Source: Flavobacterium haoranii
Lineage (GTDB): Bacteria > Bacteroidota > Bacteroidia > Flavobacteriales > Flavobacteriaceae
Direction of reading: 5' to 3'
DNA: 64,000 bases
Assembly (NCBI RefSeq): GCF_009363055.1
Contig: NZ_CP045292.1
Location: forward strand, 1,054,001 to 1,118,000
In this document: positions 37,625 to 48,212 of the stretch, in pieces
Layout: the number at the start of each line of letters is the position of its first letter
How positions within the stretch are numbered: position 1 is the first letter of the stretch
The notes under the pieces: generated by a model
What the model was told of the DNA's origin: nothing
The model's input: only the letters and a program-made list of their open reading frames with translations
Databases searched by the model: none
Translations under genes and position numbers: made by a program

Positions 37625-39334
37625 ATGCGAAATTTATCAATACTATTCGTTTTTTGTGTCCAATTTATTACAGCTCAAAACCTAAAAACACCTTTCGAAT
37701 TAGGCAACGGAAATCAATCGACAACCTATGCAGAATGTATATCATTTTATGAAAAATTAGATCATCAATTCGAAACGATACTGATGCAAAAAATGGGGTT
37801 GACAGATAGCGGCGAACCGTTACATATTATTAGTTTTTCTTCAGATAAGAACTTTGATTACAACTCAAATAAAGCAGTCATTTTGGTCAACAACGGAATT
37901 CATCCTGGCGAGCCAGATGGAATTGACGCTACCATGATGTTCATGCGAGATTTAGCGACCAATAAAATTAAAGTCCCAAAAAATACAATTGTAGTGGCAA
38001 TTCCTGTGTATAATATTGGCGGAATGTTAAATAGAAATTCGCATTCACGCGCTAATCAAAACGGACCAGAAGCATACGGATTTAGAGGAAATGCTCGCAA
38101 TTATGATTTAAATCGAGATTTCATTAAATCGGATTCAAAAAACTCTAGAAGTTTCCAAGAAATTTTCCAATTGGTAAATCCAGATATGTTTATCGATAAT
38201 CACGTTTCAAACGGTGCCGATTATCAATATACTTTTACTTGTATTGCCACTCAGCATCAGCGCTTAGGTGGAAAATTAGGCGAATTCTATAAAAACGAAA
38301 TGCATCCTGCAATTATGCAAAAACTGAAGCAAAAAAATATTGAAAGTGTTCCTTATGTTAACATTCATGGCGATATGCCCGACAACGGATTTGCACAATT
38401 TATGGATACTCCTCGTTATGCTACTGGTTATACAACTCTTTTCAATTCCTTAGGTTCTGTTCCAGAAACGCATATGTTAAAACCTTTTAAAGATCGTGTA
38501 AAAGTTACTTACGAATATATGGTAGAAACAATAAATTATGTAGACCAAAACGTTTCAAAAATTAAGGCTTTAAAAAATCAAAACTTAGAAAATTATAAAG
38601 CAGGAATGCAATATCCTTTAAAATGGGAAATAGATTCTGCAAAAGTTTCTTACATCGATTTTATGGGTTATAAAGGTGGTTATAAACCAAGTGATGTTTC
38701 AGGAAAACAACGATTATATTACGATAAAAAACAACCTTTTACCAAGAAAATTCCGTTTTATAATGATTATAAAGCAACAAAAGAAGTTACAATTCCGAGT
38801 TTTTATGTTATTCCACAATCACAATGGCCCGTTATTGAGCTATTAAAACTGAATAAAATTGAAATACAACCATTAGCTCAAGATACTGAAATTGAAGTAG
38901 AAAGTTATAAAATTGCTTCATATGAAACGACTAAACATCCTTATGAAGGTCATTACGGACATTATAATACTTCGGTTTCAAAATCAACCCAAAAAATTAA
39001 GTTTAGAAAAGGAGATTTCATGGTTACAACCAATCAAAAAGGTGTAAAATTTTTATTGGAAACACTAGAACCTGAAGCTGTTGACAGTTATTTTAATTGG
39101 AACTTTTTTGATCCAATTTTACAACAAAAAGAATATTTTTCAGCTTATGTTTTTGAAGATTTGGCGAAAGAATTATTAGATAAAAACCCTGATTTAAAGA
39201 CTGAATTTGAAACTAAAAAACAAAACGATACAAAATTTTCTGAAAATGCTGAGGCACAACTCGATTGGATTTATAGTCATTCAGAATATTATGAAAAAGC
39301 ACATTTGCAGTATCCTATCTACAGAGTTTTATAA
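37625..39334 (+). CDS. M14 family zinc carboxypeptidase
   Basis: A 569-residue secreted peptidase with a signal peptide (about residues 1-18, ending FITAQ). The zinc site is visible as H93-x-x-E96 (GIHPGEPDG) and a later histidine, H193 (DNHVSNGADYQ), with the substrate-binding NYDLNRDF around 159-166, typical of M14. The region VPETHMLKPF may carry the catalytic glutamate. The rest (about 330-569) is a beta-rich accessory domain. It should remove C-terminal residues from peptides outside the cytoplasm. The ATG directly follows the T tract of the preceding terminator, so it either has very little leader or depends on read-through from sulP. Confidence 0.85.
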   Translation: MRNLSILFVFCVQFITAQNLKTPFELGNGNQSTTYAECISFYEKLDHQFETILMQKMGLTDSGEPLHIISFSSDKNFDYNSNKAVILVNNGIHPGEPDGIDATMMFMRDLATNKIKVPKNTIVVAIPVYNIGGMLNRNSHSRANQNGPEAYGFRGNARNYDLNRDFIKSDSKNSRSFQEIFQLVNPDMFIDNHVSNGADYQYTFTCIATQHQRLGGKLGEFYKNEMHPAIMQKLKQKNIESVPYVNIHGDMPDNGFAQFMDTPRYATGYTTLFNSLGSVPETHMLKPFKDRVKVTYEYMVETINYVDQNVSKIKALKNQNLENYKAGMQYPLKWEIDSAKVSYIDFMGYKGGYKPSDVSGKQRLYYDKKQPFTKKIPFYNDYKATKEVTIPSFYVIPQSQWPVIELLKLNKIEIQPLAQDTEIEVESYKIASYETTKHPYEGHYGHYNTSVSKSTQKIKFRKGDFMVTTNQKGVKFLLETLEPEAVDSYFNWNFFDPILQQKEYFSAYVFEDLAKELLDKNPDLKTEFETKKQNDTKFSENAEAQLDWIYSHSEYYEKAHLQYPIYRVL

Positions 39335-39340
39335 AAAAGA

Positions 39341-39368
39341 AAAGCCATTGCAAATTGCAATGGCCTTT
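39341..39368. terminator. Bidirectional terminator
   Basis: GCCATTGCAA-A-TTGCAATGGC flanked by A and T tracts, between the convergent peptidase and efflux genes. Confidence 0.8.
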
Positions 39369-39387
39369 CAAAAAAAAACCTAAAAAA

Positions 39388-40823
39388 TTAATTCCAGCCA
39401 CCGCCTAAAGCGCGATACAAATTAATAGTAGCAATCATTTGATCTCTACGAGTATCAATTAATGCTGTTTTTGCTTCTAATACATCACGTTGCGTTAACA
39501 AAACTTCCATATAATCAGCACGAGCCGATTGGAATAATTGATTTGCAATTTCTACAGATGCATCTAAAGAACTAACTTGATCATTCTTTAATTGGTAGTT
39601 GTTCTGTAAATTATCTATTTTAGACAATTGATTAACTACCTCAATATAAGCGTTTAATAACGTTTGTTCATATTCGTATGCTGCTTGAACTTGTTTAGCA
39701 TTTGCATTTTTATAGGTTGCTTTAATAGCATTTCTATTTACCAATGGCATTAATGCTTCACCAGCAACAGAGTACAATAATGATGCTGGAGATTCTAATA
39801 AAAACTCAGGATTGAAAGCTTCAAAACCTACACCAGCTTTTAGACCTAAAGAAGGATAAAAATTTGCTTTTGCTACTTTGATATTCAATTTTGCAGCTTG
39901 CATTTCTAATTCTGCTTTTCTTACATCTGGTCTATTTTCTAATAATTGAGATGGTAAACCTGAGTTAACAAACTTAGGTTGTGTGTTCATAAAATTATCA
40001 GATGTTCTTATTACAGCTTGTGGAGTTCTACCTACTAAAAAGTTAATTCTGTTTTCAGTTTCTACAATTTCTTGCTTTAAACTATACATTTCACTTTTAT
40101 TCTTTTGAACTTCAGCTTCAAATCGTTTTACTGCTAATGAAGTGGTCCTTGCAGATTCCTTTAGCAGTTTTACAATTTCTAATGCATTGGTTTGAATAGC
40201 TATATTTTGTTCTAAATTTTTTAATTGGTTATCTAGAGCAACTAATTCATAATAAGATGAAGCAATTTCGGCTACTAAGTTAGTTACTAAGAAATTTTTT
40301 CCTTCTTGAGATGCCATATATTCCATTACTGCAACTTTTTTTGCATTGCGTAATTTTTTCCAAATATCTAGTTCCCAATTACTATAAAGTCCATATTGAT
40401 AATTTGTAAGAGGTTCAGGAAAAGCTTTTCCATCTCTAATTGGAAGATTTTTCTCAACTGCTCCGTTACGTGTAAACTCACCTACTTTATCAACATCTGC
40501 ACCAAGTCCAAGATTTACACTTGGTAAATACTCACCTTTTCTAGCTTGAATTTCATTTGCAGCCATATTAACCTTCTGCATTAAAATATTAAGCTCTTTA
40601 TTGTTTACTAAAGCTGAATCGATTAATTGATTTAAGTTCGCATCATCAAAAAATCTTTCCATTTAAGTTGCGCAACACTAGTGGAATCCACAGAGTTATT
40701 TGCATAACTCGATGGTAAATTCACACTATTTTCTTTTGTAGTTACTTTAGGTATTCCACAAGAATACACTAGAACTACAAAAGCACTCGCTAGTATTCCT
40801 TTGATTATATCAGTGGTTTTCAT
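39388..40823 (-). CDS. TolC-like outer-membrane efflux lipoprotein (OMF), one-base frameshift
   Basis: Two frames join into 478 residues when one T is restored in the run 40648-40653 (plus strand A6), giving LKWKDFFDDANLNQLIDSAL. I start at 40823 (MKTTDIIKGILASAF) with lipobox cysteine 22 (LVYSC). The body is the OEP-type helical tunnel: QARKGEYLPSVNLGLG, a FLVGRTPQAV turn and ENRPDVRKAELEMQAAKLN, each typical of RND-associated channels. It is the outer-membrane part of the tripartite pump with the upstream RND and membrane-fusion genes. Its start overlaps the RND stop by 14 bp, so translation is coupled. Confidence 0.85.
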
Positions 40824-43800
40824 CTGTCTTTTCTTCTTTATTCTTAACTTCATTATACTTGTAATCTTCCGTTAAAGGAGTAAAATCTTCATGTTTAATT
40901 AGTTTTCTACCTTCAGCTAGTTTACCAAAAATGTAATATAAACCAGGTATTAATAAAACTCCGAAAATAGTACCAAACAACATTCCTCCTAATGCAGAAG
41001 TACCAATTGTTCTGTTACCAATTGCACCAGCTCCTGTAGCTTTTACTAGCGGAATTAATCCGGCGATAAATGCGAACGAAGTCATTAAAATTGGACGGAA
41101 ACGTACTTTTGCACCTTCAATAGCCGCATCTAAAATCGACATTCCTTGTTGGTTTTTCTGGACGGCATACTCGACAATTAACACGGCATTCTTACCGAGT
41201 AATCCCACGAGCATTACAAGTCCAACCTGAGCATAAATATCATTTGCTAAACCAAATAATTTTAACAATAAGAACGTTCCAAAAATACCAGCTGGCAACG
41301 ATAGTACTACAGCAAACGGTAAAATGAAACTTTCATATTGGGCAGCTAATACAAAGTATACGAAAATTAATACAATAATAAAGATTACAATAGCTTCATT
41401 TCCTCTTCTTGCTTCATCGAAAGTTAAACCTTCCCAATCAATGTCGTAACCTGTCGGTAAATGAGTATCAGCAACTTCTTTAATTGCAGTAATAGCATCA
41501 GCAGTTGTGTAACCTTTTGCTGGTACTGCTCTAATTGCAGCCGAATTATACAAGTTATAACGTGTAATCTCATTTGGCCCTTGACGTTTTTTAAGTTTCA
41601 TGAATGCTGAGTAAGGAACCATTTCTCCTTTATCATTTTTTACATAATAGCTTAACAAATCGCTTGCGTATCTTCTATATTGTGGATCGGCTTGAACATA
41701 CACTTTAAAGAAGTTATTGAAACGAATAAATCCTTGTTCGTATGTACTACCAATTAGAATATTAAGGTTCTCCATAGCATCACCAATTGAAACACCTTTT
41801 TGCATTGCTGCTTGGTTATCAATTTCAATTTCATATTGAGGATAATTTGCCGCATAGAATGTAAATAAACCTGTTAACTCTTTACGTTTACCAAGTTCGT
41901 TCATAAAATCTTTATTGATTTTATCGAAAGCATGATAATCTTCGCCATTTGTTTTATCTAACATACGTAAAGAAATACCTCCAGCTGCACCATAACCTGG
42001 TACTGCAGGTGGCTCGAAATACTCAATTACAGCACCAAAGTCTTTAGATTTTTCTTCTAATTCTTCAATAATTTCAGTAACTGAATGATGACGGTGTTCC
42101 CAACTTTTTAAGTTAATTAAACATGTACCGGCATTTGAACCACGACCTTCTGTTAATACCTCATAACCTGCTAATGAAGAAACTGATTGAATTCCATCAA
42201 TTTTTTCTGCTAAACCTTGTAATTTACGAGCAACTGCATTTGTAGCTTCTAATGTTGTTCCTGGAGGTGTTTGAATGATGGCATAAATCATCCCTTGATC
42301 CTCACTTGGAATAAATCCGGCTGGTAATGTTTTATCTATAAAGAATGTTCCAAAAGCAAATCCTCCTAAAACTAAAACTGTAACTAATCTTCTACTTACA
42401 ATTTTGGTTAAAATATTTGTGTATCTACCTGTTAACTTCTCGAACCATCTATTAAAAGCGTCAATAAAAATATTGATAGGTGATTTCTTTCTTGGTTTAC
42501 CATGATTGTTTTTCAAAATCATAGCACACAATACTGGTGTTAACGTTAATGCTACAACCCCAGATAATACAATTGACGAAGCCATGGTAATGGAGAACTG
42601 TCGATAGAAAACCCCAACAGGTCCAGACATAAAGGCTACTGGTATAAATACCGATGTCATTAATAACGTAATGGCTACTACTGCTCCACCAATTTCACCT
42701 AATACTCTTTGTACAGCCTTATACGGTCCAATGTGATCTTCTTCCATCTTGAGGTGGACGGCTTCTACCACAACTATGGCGTCATCCACAACAACTCCAA
42801 TCGCTAATACTAGGGCAAAAAGGGTAATTAAGTTGATTGTTAAACCAAACATTTTCATAAAAATGAAAGCTCCAATTAACGAAATAGGTACGGCAATAAT
42901 TGGGATTAATGTTGAACGCCAATCTCCTAAGAAAATAAATACTACTAAAGCAACTAATACGAATGCTTCACCTAAAGTGTGTACCACTTTATCTATAGAA
43001 GCATCTAAGAAAGTAGAAACGTCATAACTTACTTCATATTCCATTCCTGGAGGGAAAGACGTTTTAAGTTCTTCCATTTTATCTTTTACTCTATCAATTA
43101 CATCACTCGCATTACTTCCATAAACTTGTTTTAACTGAATAGCTGCAGAAGGATGTCCGTCTTTATTTGAATAGATATCAAAGAATTCACTACCAAAAGC
43201 TACTTTACCAATATCTTTTAGTTTTATAATTTCACCATCGGAGCTAGCTCTGATAATGATGTCTTCATACTGTTCTGGTTTATTATAACGACCTTGGTAA
43301 ACCAATACATATTCTAATGATTGTGCTTTAATACCGGTTGCTTGTCCTAAACGTCCTGGCCTACCAATGATACTTTGCTCTGCCATGGCTTCCATCACTT
43401 CATCGATAGAAACTTTATAAGCTCGCATTCTATCTGGATTTAACCATACACGCATAGCATAGTTACGGTTACCTAAGATTTGAGCTTGAGAAATACCATT
43501 AATACGCTGAATTTCAGGAATAATATTTACGTTTGCGTAGTTATAAAGGAATTTTTCATCGGCATGTTTATCGTTACTGTATAAGTTAATATACATCAAC
43601 ATACTTGGCTGTACAACATTTACAATAACCCCTCTAACTGAACTAAGTGTGGTAAATTATTAATTACCTTATCTACACGGTTTTTAACGTTAACAACTGC
43701 TTGATTTGGATCGGTTCCTAATTCGAAAATAATTTGAATAGTTGCCTCACCAGCACTGGTTGCATCGGAAACCATATATTTCATTCCAGGAACACCATTA

Positions 43801-44006
43801 ATAGAACGTTCTAGTGGAATTAAAGCAGATTTTACTAATACATCTGCACTTGCTCCAGGATAAGCTAAAGTTACAATTACCCTTGGCGGTGCAATTTCTG
43901 GGAACTGAGAAATAGGCAATGTTTTGATTGATAACATTCCTAAGAATACAATAATGAGCGACACAACGATCGCCATTACTGGTCGTTTGATAAAATTCTT
44001 AAACAT
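40810..44006 (-). CDS. RND efflux transporter, HAE1 (AcrB) type, one-base frameshift
   Basis: The inner-membrane proton-driven pump, 1065 residues after repair. The N-terminal frame (43620-44006) starts MFKNFIKRPVMAIVVSLIIV and ends early; adding one G to the C4 run 43629-43632 (plus strand) gives LVQLEGVIVNVVQPSM and joins the long frame. Hallmarks are the proton-relay segment GVVVDDAIVVVEAVH in TM4, two large periplasmic loops and the second helix set near LVGLLGKNAVLIVEYAV. Substrates (drugs, bile salts, dyes) cannot be read from sequence. It forms an operon with the membrane-fusion gene 21 bp upstream and the OMF downstream. Confidence 0.9.
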
Positions 44007-44027
44007 AATTTTTTCTTTTTATGTTAA

Positions 44028-45116
44028 TTATTCAGCATAAAGCTCTAAAGAAGACAATACTTTTTCAGGTTTCTGGAAATCAACTTCAATTTTTTCTCCA
44101 TTTTTAACCTTACGTATTCCCTCTAAAAGAATTCTATCATTAGGTGTTAAACCTTTAGTAACAATAAAAAGATAAGGAAGTTCCTCTTTAGCAATTGTAA
44201 TTTCTTTTTGGTGTACTACATTATTTTTATCTACAACAAAAACAAATTTTTTATCTAATACTTCAAAAGTTGCTTTTTGAGGAATTAAAATTGCATTTTT
44301 ATATGGATTTTTAACTATAACATTACCTGTTTCCCCGTGTCTTAATAATCTATCAGGATTATCAAACGTTGCTCTAAATGCAATGTTACCAGTTTCGTTA
44401 TCAAATTCTCCTTCAATTGTTTCTACAATTCCTTCATGATTAAAGAATTGACCATTAGCCATCTCTAAATCTACTTTTAAAGGTTCATTTTTAGCTTTAC
44501 TTATCATGTAAGTTAAATATTCCGCTTCTGGAACATTAAAATAAACCCACATTTTGCTATTATCTGAAAGTGTTGTTAATAATTCACCTTCTTCTAATAA
44601 ACTTCCTTCTCTTACATGTAAATGGTCCATAATTCCAGCAAATGGAGCATTAATATTTGTAAAACCTAAATGTGTTTGAGATAATCTAACCTCTGAATTT
44701 GCTTTTTCTAATTTTGCTTTAGCTAAAGCTAATTCGTTTTGAGATACAACATTTTTATCTGCAAGTAATTTTGTGTTTTTATATTCAATTGCTGCAGTTT
44801 GAGCTTCAGCTTGAGCAATTTGTAACTCAGACTCATATACATTCGGCATAATTTTAAACATGGGCTGACCTAATTTTACCGCTTGTCCTTCATCTACAAA
44901 TATTTTTTGTAAATAACCTCTTTCTAAAGCTCTTAATTCGATATGACGAATTGAATGTATTTGAGATACATATTTTCTTGAAATTAATGTATCTTTTTGT
45001 ATTGGACTTGTTACTAAGAATTTAGCAATTTCTTCTTTTTCTTCTTTTTTAGATTGGCAGCTTGTTAAAACTATAACAGAACACAAGCTAAGAAGCATAA
45101 AAAATCTTTTAGCCAT
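44028..45116 (-). CDS. RND membrane-fusion lipoprotein (AcrA-like)
   Basis: A 362-residue periplasmic adaptor with lipobox cysteine 20 (IVLTSC). It shows the lipoyl half-motifs (VDEGQAVKLGQPMFKI and later TNINAPFAGIMDHLHVREGS), an alpha-helical hairpin (EAQTAAIEYKNTKLLADKN) and a beta-barrel region (GNIAFRATFDNPDRLLRHGE). It links the RND pump to the OMF and is the first gene of the minus-strand operon. Upstream, between this start and the next gene, lie two palindromic sites that may bind a repressor. Confidence 0.9.
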   Translation of the reverse strand: MAKRFFMLLSLCSVIVLTSCQSKKEEKEEIAKFLVTSPIQKDTLISRKYVSQIHSIRHIELRALERGYLQKIFVDEGQAVKLGQPMFKIMPNVYESELQIAQAEAQTAAIEYKNTKLLADKNVVSQNELALAKAKLEKANSEVRLSQTHLGFTNINAPFAGIMDHLHVREGSLLEEGELLTTLSDNSKMWVYFNVPEAEYLTYMISKAKNEPLKVDLEMANGQFFNHEGIVETIEGEFDNETGNIAFRATFDNPDRLLRHGETGNVIVKNPYKNAILIPQKATFEVLDKKFVFVVDKNNVVHQKEITIAKEELPYLFIVTKGLTPNDRILLEGIRKVKNGEKIEVDFQKPEKVLSSLELYAE

Positions 45117-45151
45117 AATATTTTTTAATTAATTTTTTAAGTTTGATTTAT

Positions 45152-45184
45152 TTTGTGTACACAAACAAATGCATACAAATATGC
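45152..45184. promoter_or_regulatory. Palindromic operator candidates of the efflux operon
   Basis: TTTGTGTACACAAA (45152-45165) is a perfect 14-bp palindrome 36 bp upstream of the adaptor start; GCATA-CAAA-TATGC (45171-45184) follows 5 bp later. Their position fits repressor binding near the operon promoter. Confidence 0.5.
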
Positions 45185-45256
45185 TTGTCTCATTTTAGAA
45201 TTTAAAAATGACTACAAACAAAAAAACGATGACAAATTAATGCCGTCTAAAATAAA

Positions 45257-45673
45257 TCAAAGCCTAAACACTCTAAAAGCGATATAGAGTGCATCTAAAG
45301 AAGAATAGTAATTGAAGTGACTTCTACTAGGTAGAACATCATGTTTTAAAGTCTTTAAATTGTTTAAAAACGAATAACCAGCTAAGAAGTGAGAATAGAA
45401 ATTAAAATATTCTACTTGAAATATTTCGCTCTCACTTTGTTCAGAATCTTCTCCTTCATTTTCACCATCTTGATCATTAGACTCCGATTGAAATTTAATA
45501 ATTAAATTGTGATTTGAACTAAAAGATCGTTTTTGAGGTCCGTTTTGTGTTGAGCTATTGATACTAATTAAATCTCTAATAATATAGTTAGCTCCTGTTG
45601 TGTAAAACAAAAAGTTTACACACAACAAAGTAATGCATAACGATAATAGATATTTAAAGTTCTCTTTTCTCAT
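45257..45673 (-). CDS. Hypothetical membrane-anchored protein
   Basis: A 138-residue protein with one N-terminal hydrophobic segment (YLLSLCITLLCVNFLFYTTG) that may be a signal anchor, an acidic stretch (SESNDQDGENEGEDSEQSES) in the middle and an aromatic-rich C-terminus (EYFNFYSHFLAGYSFL). No family is recognised. It lies just upstream of the efflux operon on the same strand, with about 140 bp between that hold the palindromic sites, so it is probably a separate transcript. A role in stress response or efflux is only suggested by neighbourhood. Confidence 0.45.
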   Translation of the reverse strand: MRKENFKYLLSLCITLLCVNFLFYTTGANYIIRDLISINSSTQNGPQKRSFSSNHNLIIKFQSESNDQDGENEGEDSEQSESEIFQVEYFNFYSHFLAGYSFLNNLKTLKHDVLPSRSHFNYYSSLDALYIAFRVFRL

Positions 45674-45749
45674 TTTCAGGACAAAAGTAGATAAAGAATA
45701 GATATACGCAAATTAATTTTTGCTTAAAGTATTGTTAAAGGTTAAAATT

Positions 45750-46349
45750 TTACTCGCAATTCTCTAATTCAAACAACAATTTAATGTTTTCATAAGAGTT
45801 TTCAAGTATCGATTCTATTTCCGATGGTTTAATCCATGCTACTTTTTCTATTCCCTCTTCAATTTGACCTTCAGGAGTGCCATCAAAATTTGTTTGCATT
45901 TCAAACCAATAGGTTTGTTTTAACTTATAACGACCATTTCGTTTAAAAACATGATACGTTTTAGTAAGTTTTTTTACAATTTTTAATCCGTTAACACCAG
46001 TTTCTTCCTCAACTTCACGCATGGCAGTCTCTTCCATTGTTTCTTTTTTCTCTGTGCCTCCTTTAGGTAAATCCCACTTTCCGTTTCTGAAAATAAAAAG
46101 TACTTCTCCTTTCTTGTTAAAAACTAATCCACCACCTGCTTTAACAACTGGAATTTTAGCTTTTAATGTTTTCATAATCAGCTTTTCATCAGGATGATAC
46201 AAAAATGCCTTTTGTATTTTATTTTGAAACATTTTAACTATAAGCTTCTTAATATCAACACTTTCTAGTAGAAAAAGTTGAAAATCAGTTTCCTTTTGAA
46301 CCTCATTGGTCAAAAAAAGTGGTTTATCGTTGACAAAAACTTTATACAT
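45750..46349 (-). CDS. Nudix hydrolase
   Basis: A 199-residue protein starting at MYKVFVNDKPLF (46349), preferred over the longer frame because it leaves room for the divergent pyrE start. The Nudix box is complete: GGTEKKETMEETAMREVEEE followed by TG, i.e. GX5EX7REUXEEXGU, preceded by FRNGKWDLPKGG. It should hydrolyse nucleoside-diphosphate-linked substrates with Mg2+ or Mn2+; the exact substrate is unknown. The N-terminal about 60 residues form an extra domain. Its start codon is only 7 bp from that of pyrE on the opposite strand. Confidence 0.85.
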   Translation of the reverse strand: MYKVFVNDKPLFLTNEVQKETDFQLFLLESVDIKKLIVKMFQNKIQKAFLYHPDEKLIMKTLKAKIPVVKAGGGLVFNKKGEVLFIFRNGKWDLPKGGTEKKETMEETAMREVEEETGVNGLKIVKKLTKTYHVFKRNGRYKLKQTYWFEMQTNFDGTPEGQIEEGIEKVAWIKPSEIESILENSYENIKLLFELENCE

Positions 46350-46352
46350 TTG
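46345..46352 (+). promoter_or_regulatory. Possible -7 element of pyrE
   Basis: TACATTTG fits TAnnTTTG and ends 4 bp before the pyrE ATG, so transcription might start at the start codon. It is embedded in the near-palindrome ATACA-TT-TGTAT shared with the Nudix start. No well-placed TTG is seen at the usual distance, so this is weak. Confidence 0.3.
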
Positions 46353-46356
46353 TATT

Positions 46357-47007
46357 ATGATTTTTGATAACAACACAGCAGAAAAAACAGCCGAATTGCT
46401 TTTACAAATAAACGCAATTAAATTAAATTCTAAAAATCCTTTTACATGGGCTTCGGGCTGGAAGTCACCAATTTATTGTGATAATCGCATAATCCTTTCA
46501 TTTCCAGCGGTTAGAAATTTTGTTCGCGAAGCATTTGCAAAGCACATTGAAGAAAAATTTGGTAAACCAGATGTCATTGCTGGTGTAGCAACTGGCGCAA
46601 TTGGAATTGGTATACTTGTTGCAGAATACATGGGATTACCTTTTGTTTATGTACGTCCTGAGCCTAAAAAGCATGGTCGTCAAAATCAAGTAGAAGGTTT
46701 TTTACAAAAAGGTCAAAATGTAGTAGTTGTTGAAGATTTAATTAGTACTGGTGGAAGTAGTTTACTTGCAGTTGAAGCTTTAAGAAACGAAGGTGCAGTT
46801 GTAAAAGGAATGGCGGCGATTTTTACTTATGGATTTGATATTTCTGAAACGCGCTTTAAAGATGCTAATTTAGAAGTATTTACTTTAAGTAATTACACTA
46901 CTCTATTAAAACAGGCTGTTGTAAAAAAATATATTTCTGAAAGTGAATTGCTAACGATAGAAGATTGGGGTAAAAATCCTTCAGAATGGAATGTTGAAGT
47001 TAATTAA
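46357..47007 (+). CDS. pyrE: Orotate phosphoribosyltransferase
   Basis: A 217-residue enzyme, starting at MIFDNNTAEKTAEL rather than at the earlier ATG 46306, which overlaps the Nudix gene. It converts orotate and PRPP to OMP in pyrimidine synthesis. The PRPP-binding motif VVVVEDLISTGGSS lies at 122-135, with SGWKSPIYCDNR and VYVRPEPKKHGRQN (the flexible catalytic loop) also clear. It is followed after 13 bp by an SRPBCC gene on the same strand. Confidence 0.93.
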   Translation: MIFDNNTAEKTAELLLQINAIKLNSKNPFTWASGWKSPIYCDNRIILSFPAVRNFVREAFAKHIEEKFGKPDVIAGVATGAIGIGILVAEYMGLPFVYVRPEPKKHGRQNQVEGFLQKGQNVVVVEDLISTGGSSLLAVEALRNEGAVVKGMAAIFTYGFDISETRFKDANLEVFTLSNYTTLLKQAVVKKYISESELLTIEDWGKNPSEWNVEVN

Positions 47008-47020
47008 TAATACACTATAA

Positions 47021-47413
47021 ATGAATTTAGAAAGTCCAAAAGTAACCGTAGAAAAATCGGCTGAATATATTTTTAATGCATTAACTGATATTAAAAATTT
47101 TGAAAAACTAATGCCAGAAAATATTGCTAAATTTGAAGTAATTGATGAAAATTGTTTTGAATTTGGTTTAAAAGGAATGCCTGAAATTAAATTGGTAAAA
47201 AAAGAAGCAATCCCTAATGATAAAATTGTTTTAGGAGCCGCATCTAGCAAATTACCATTTACTTTAACTGGAAACTTAAATGAAGTTGAAGCAGGTAAAA
47301 CTGAAGTTCAATTATTATTTGAAGGTGACTTTAACCCTATGATGGCAATGATGGTTAAAGGTCCAATTGGTAAGTTTATTGAAACACTTGCTAATAACAT
47401 GAATAAATTATAA
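47021..47413 (+). CDS. SRPBCC superfamily protein
   Basis: A 130-residue soluble protein with the START/Bet v1-like (SRPBCC) pattern: VTVEKSAEYIFNALTDIKNF (strand and helix), then EKLMPENIAKFEVID, and a long C-terminal helix (MMVKGPIGKFIETLANNMNK). Such folds bind small hydrophobic ligands; the ligand here is unknown. The 13-bp gap from pyrE suggests one transcript, an association I believe common in Flavobacteria. A terminator follows 22 bp after the stop. Confidence 0.75.
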   Translation: MNLESPKVTVEKSAEYIFNALTDIKNFEKLMPENIAKFEVIDENCFEFGLKGMPEIKLVKKEAIPNDKIVLGAASSKLPFTLTGNLNEVEAGKTEVQLLFEGDFNPMMAMMVKGPIGKFIETLANNMNKL

Positions 47414-47435
47414 TTTTTTTTTACTTTTATAAACG

Positions 47436-47462
47436 AACTCCTGTTTTACAGGAGTTTTTTAT
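47436..47462 (+). terminator. Terminator of the pyrE transcript
   Basis: AACTCCTGT-TTT-ACAGGAGTT followed by a T tract. Confidence 0.8.
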
Positions 47463-47477
47463 TTTAAAAACAATCTT

Positions 47478-48212
47478 ATGTTCCAAAAAGTTAGCATTCT
47501 ATTTCTATTTTTGTCGTTATTAGCGGAAATTATTGGTACAGTTGGAGGATTTGGTTCTTCAGTATTTTTTGTGCCTATTGCTAACTTCTTTTTCGATTTT
47601 CAATCTGTATTAGGACTAACTGCATTGTTTCATGTTTCTAGTAATTTGAGTAAAATTGCGCTTTTTAGAAAAGGTTTAGATAAAAAATTGTTACTCACTA
47701 TTGGTATACCTTCAGTCATATTTGTAATTATTGGCGGACTTCTAACTAACTATGTAAATACATTGGTACTAGAAATTGCATTAGGTATCTTTTTAGTAGC
47801 TTTTAGTTTATTATTTCTAATTAAAAAAGATTTAGTTATAAATCCAGAACCAAGAGAATCTATTATTGGCGGAGCAATTTCGGGTTTTAGTGCAGGTTTA
47901 TTAGGAACTGGTGGTGCGATAAGAGGAATTACTATGGCAGCATTTGATTTAGAAAAAAGTGTTTTTATTGCAACCTCAGCAGCGATTGATTTTTCGATTG
48001 ATGCTACTAGAACTATAGTATATTTTGAAAACGGCTTTATTCACACACACGATTTAATTTATGTTCCGTTTTTGATTATTATAAGTTGGATTGGGACTTA
48101 TATAGGGAAATACATCTTACAATTTATTCCTCAAAATAAATTTAAGCAAATTGCTTTGTTTCTAATTCTGGGAATTGGTTTACTGATGCTTATTAAAAGT
48201 ATTATAAAATAA
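47478..48212 (+). CDS. TauE/SafE family membrane transporter
   Basis: A 244-residue inner-membrane protein with about seven hydrophobic segments. The two repeated glycine-rich signatures of the family are visible (AEIIGTVGGFGSSVFFVPIA near residue 16 and IGGAISGFSAGLLGTGGAIR near 130). Relatives move sulfite, sulfoacetate or other organosulfur anions, but the substrate cannot be deduced. It starts just after the pyrE terminator and ends next to a hairpin shared with the convergent tRNA gene. Confidence 0.85.
   Translation: MFQKVSILFLFLSLLAEIIGTVGGFGSSVFFVPIANFFFDFQSVLGLTALFHVSSNLSKIALFRKGLDKKLLLTIGIPSVIFVIIGGLLTNYVNTLVLEIALGIFLVAFSLLFLIKKDLVINPEPRESIIGGAISGFSAGLLGTGGAIRGITMAAFDLEKSVFIATSAAIDFSIDATRTIVYFENGFIHTHDLIYVPFLIIISWIGTYIGKYILQFIPQNKFKQIALFLILGIGLLMLIKSIIK

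Noticed and set aside
42749..43027. Plus-strand frame opposite the RND gene
   Set aside because: It is antisense to conserved RND motifs and has no family features.
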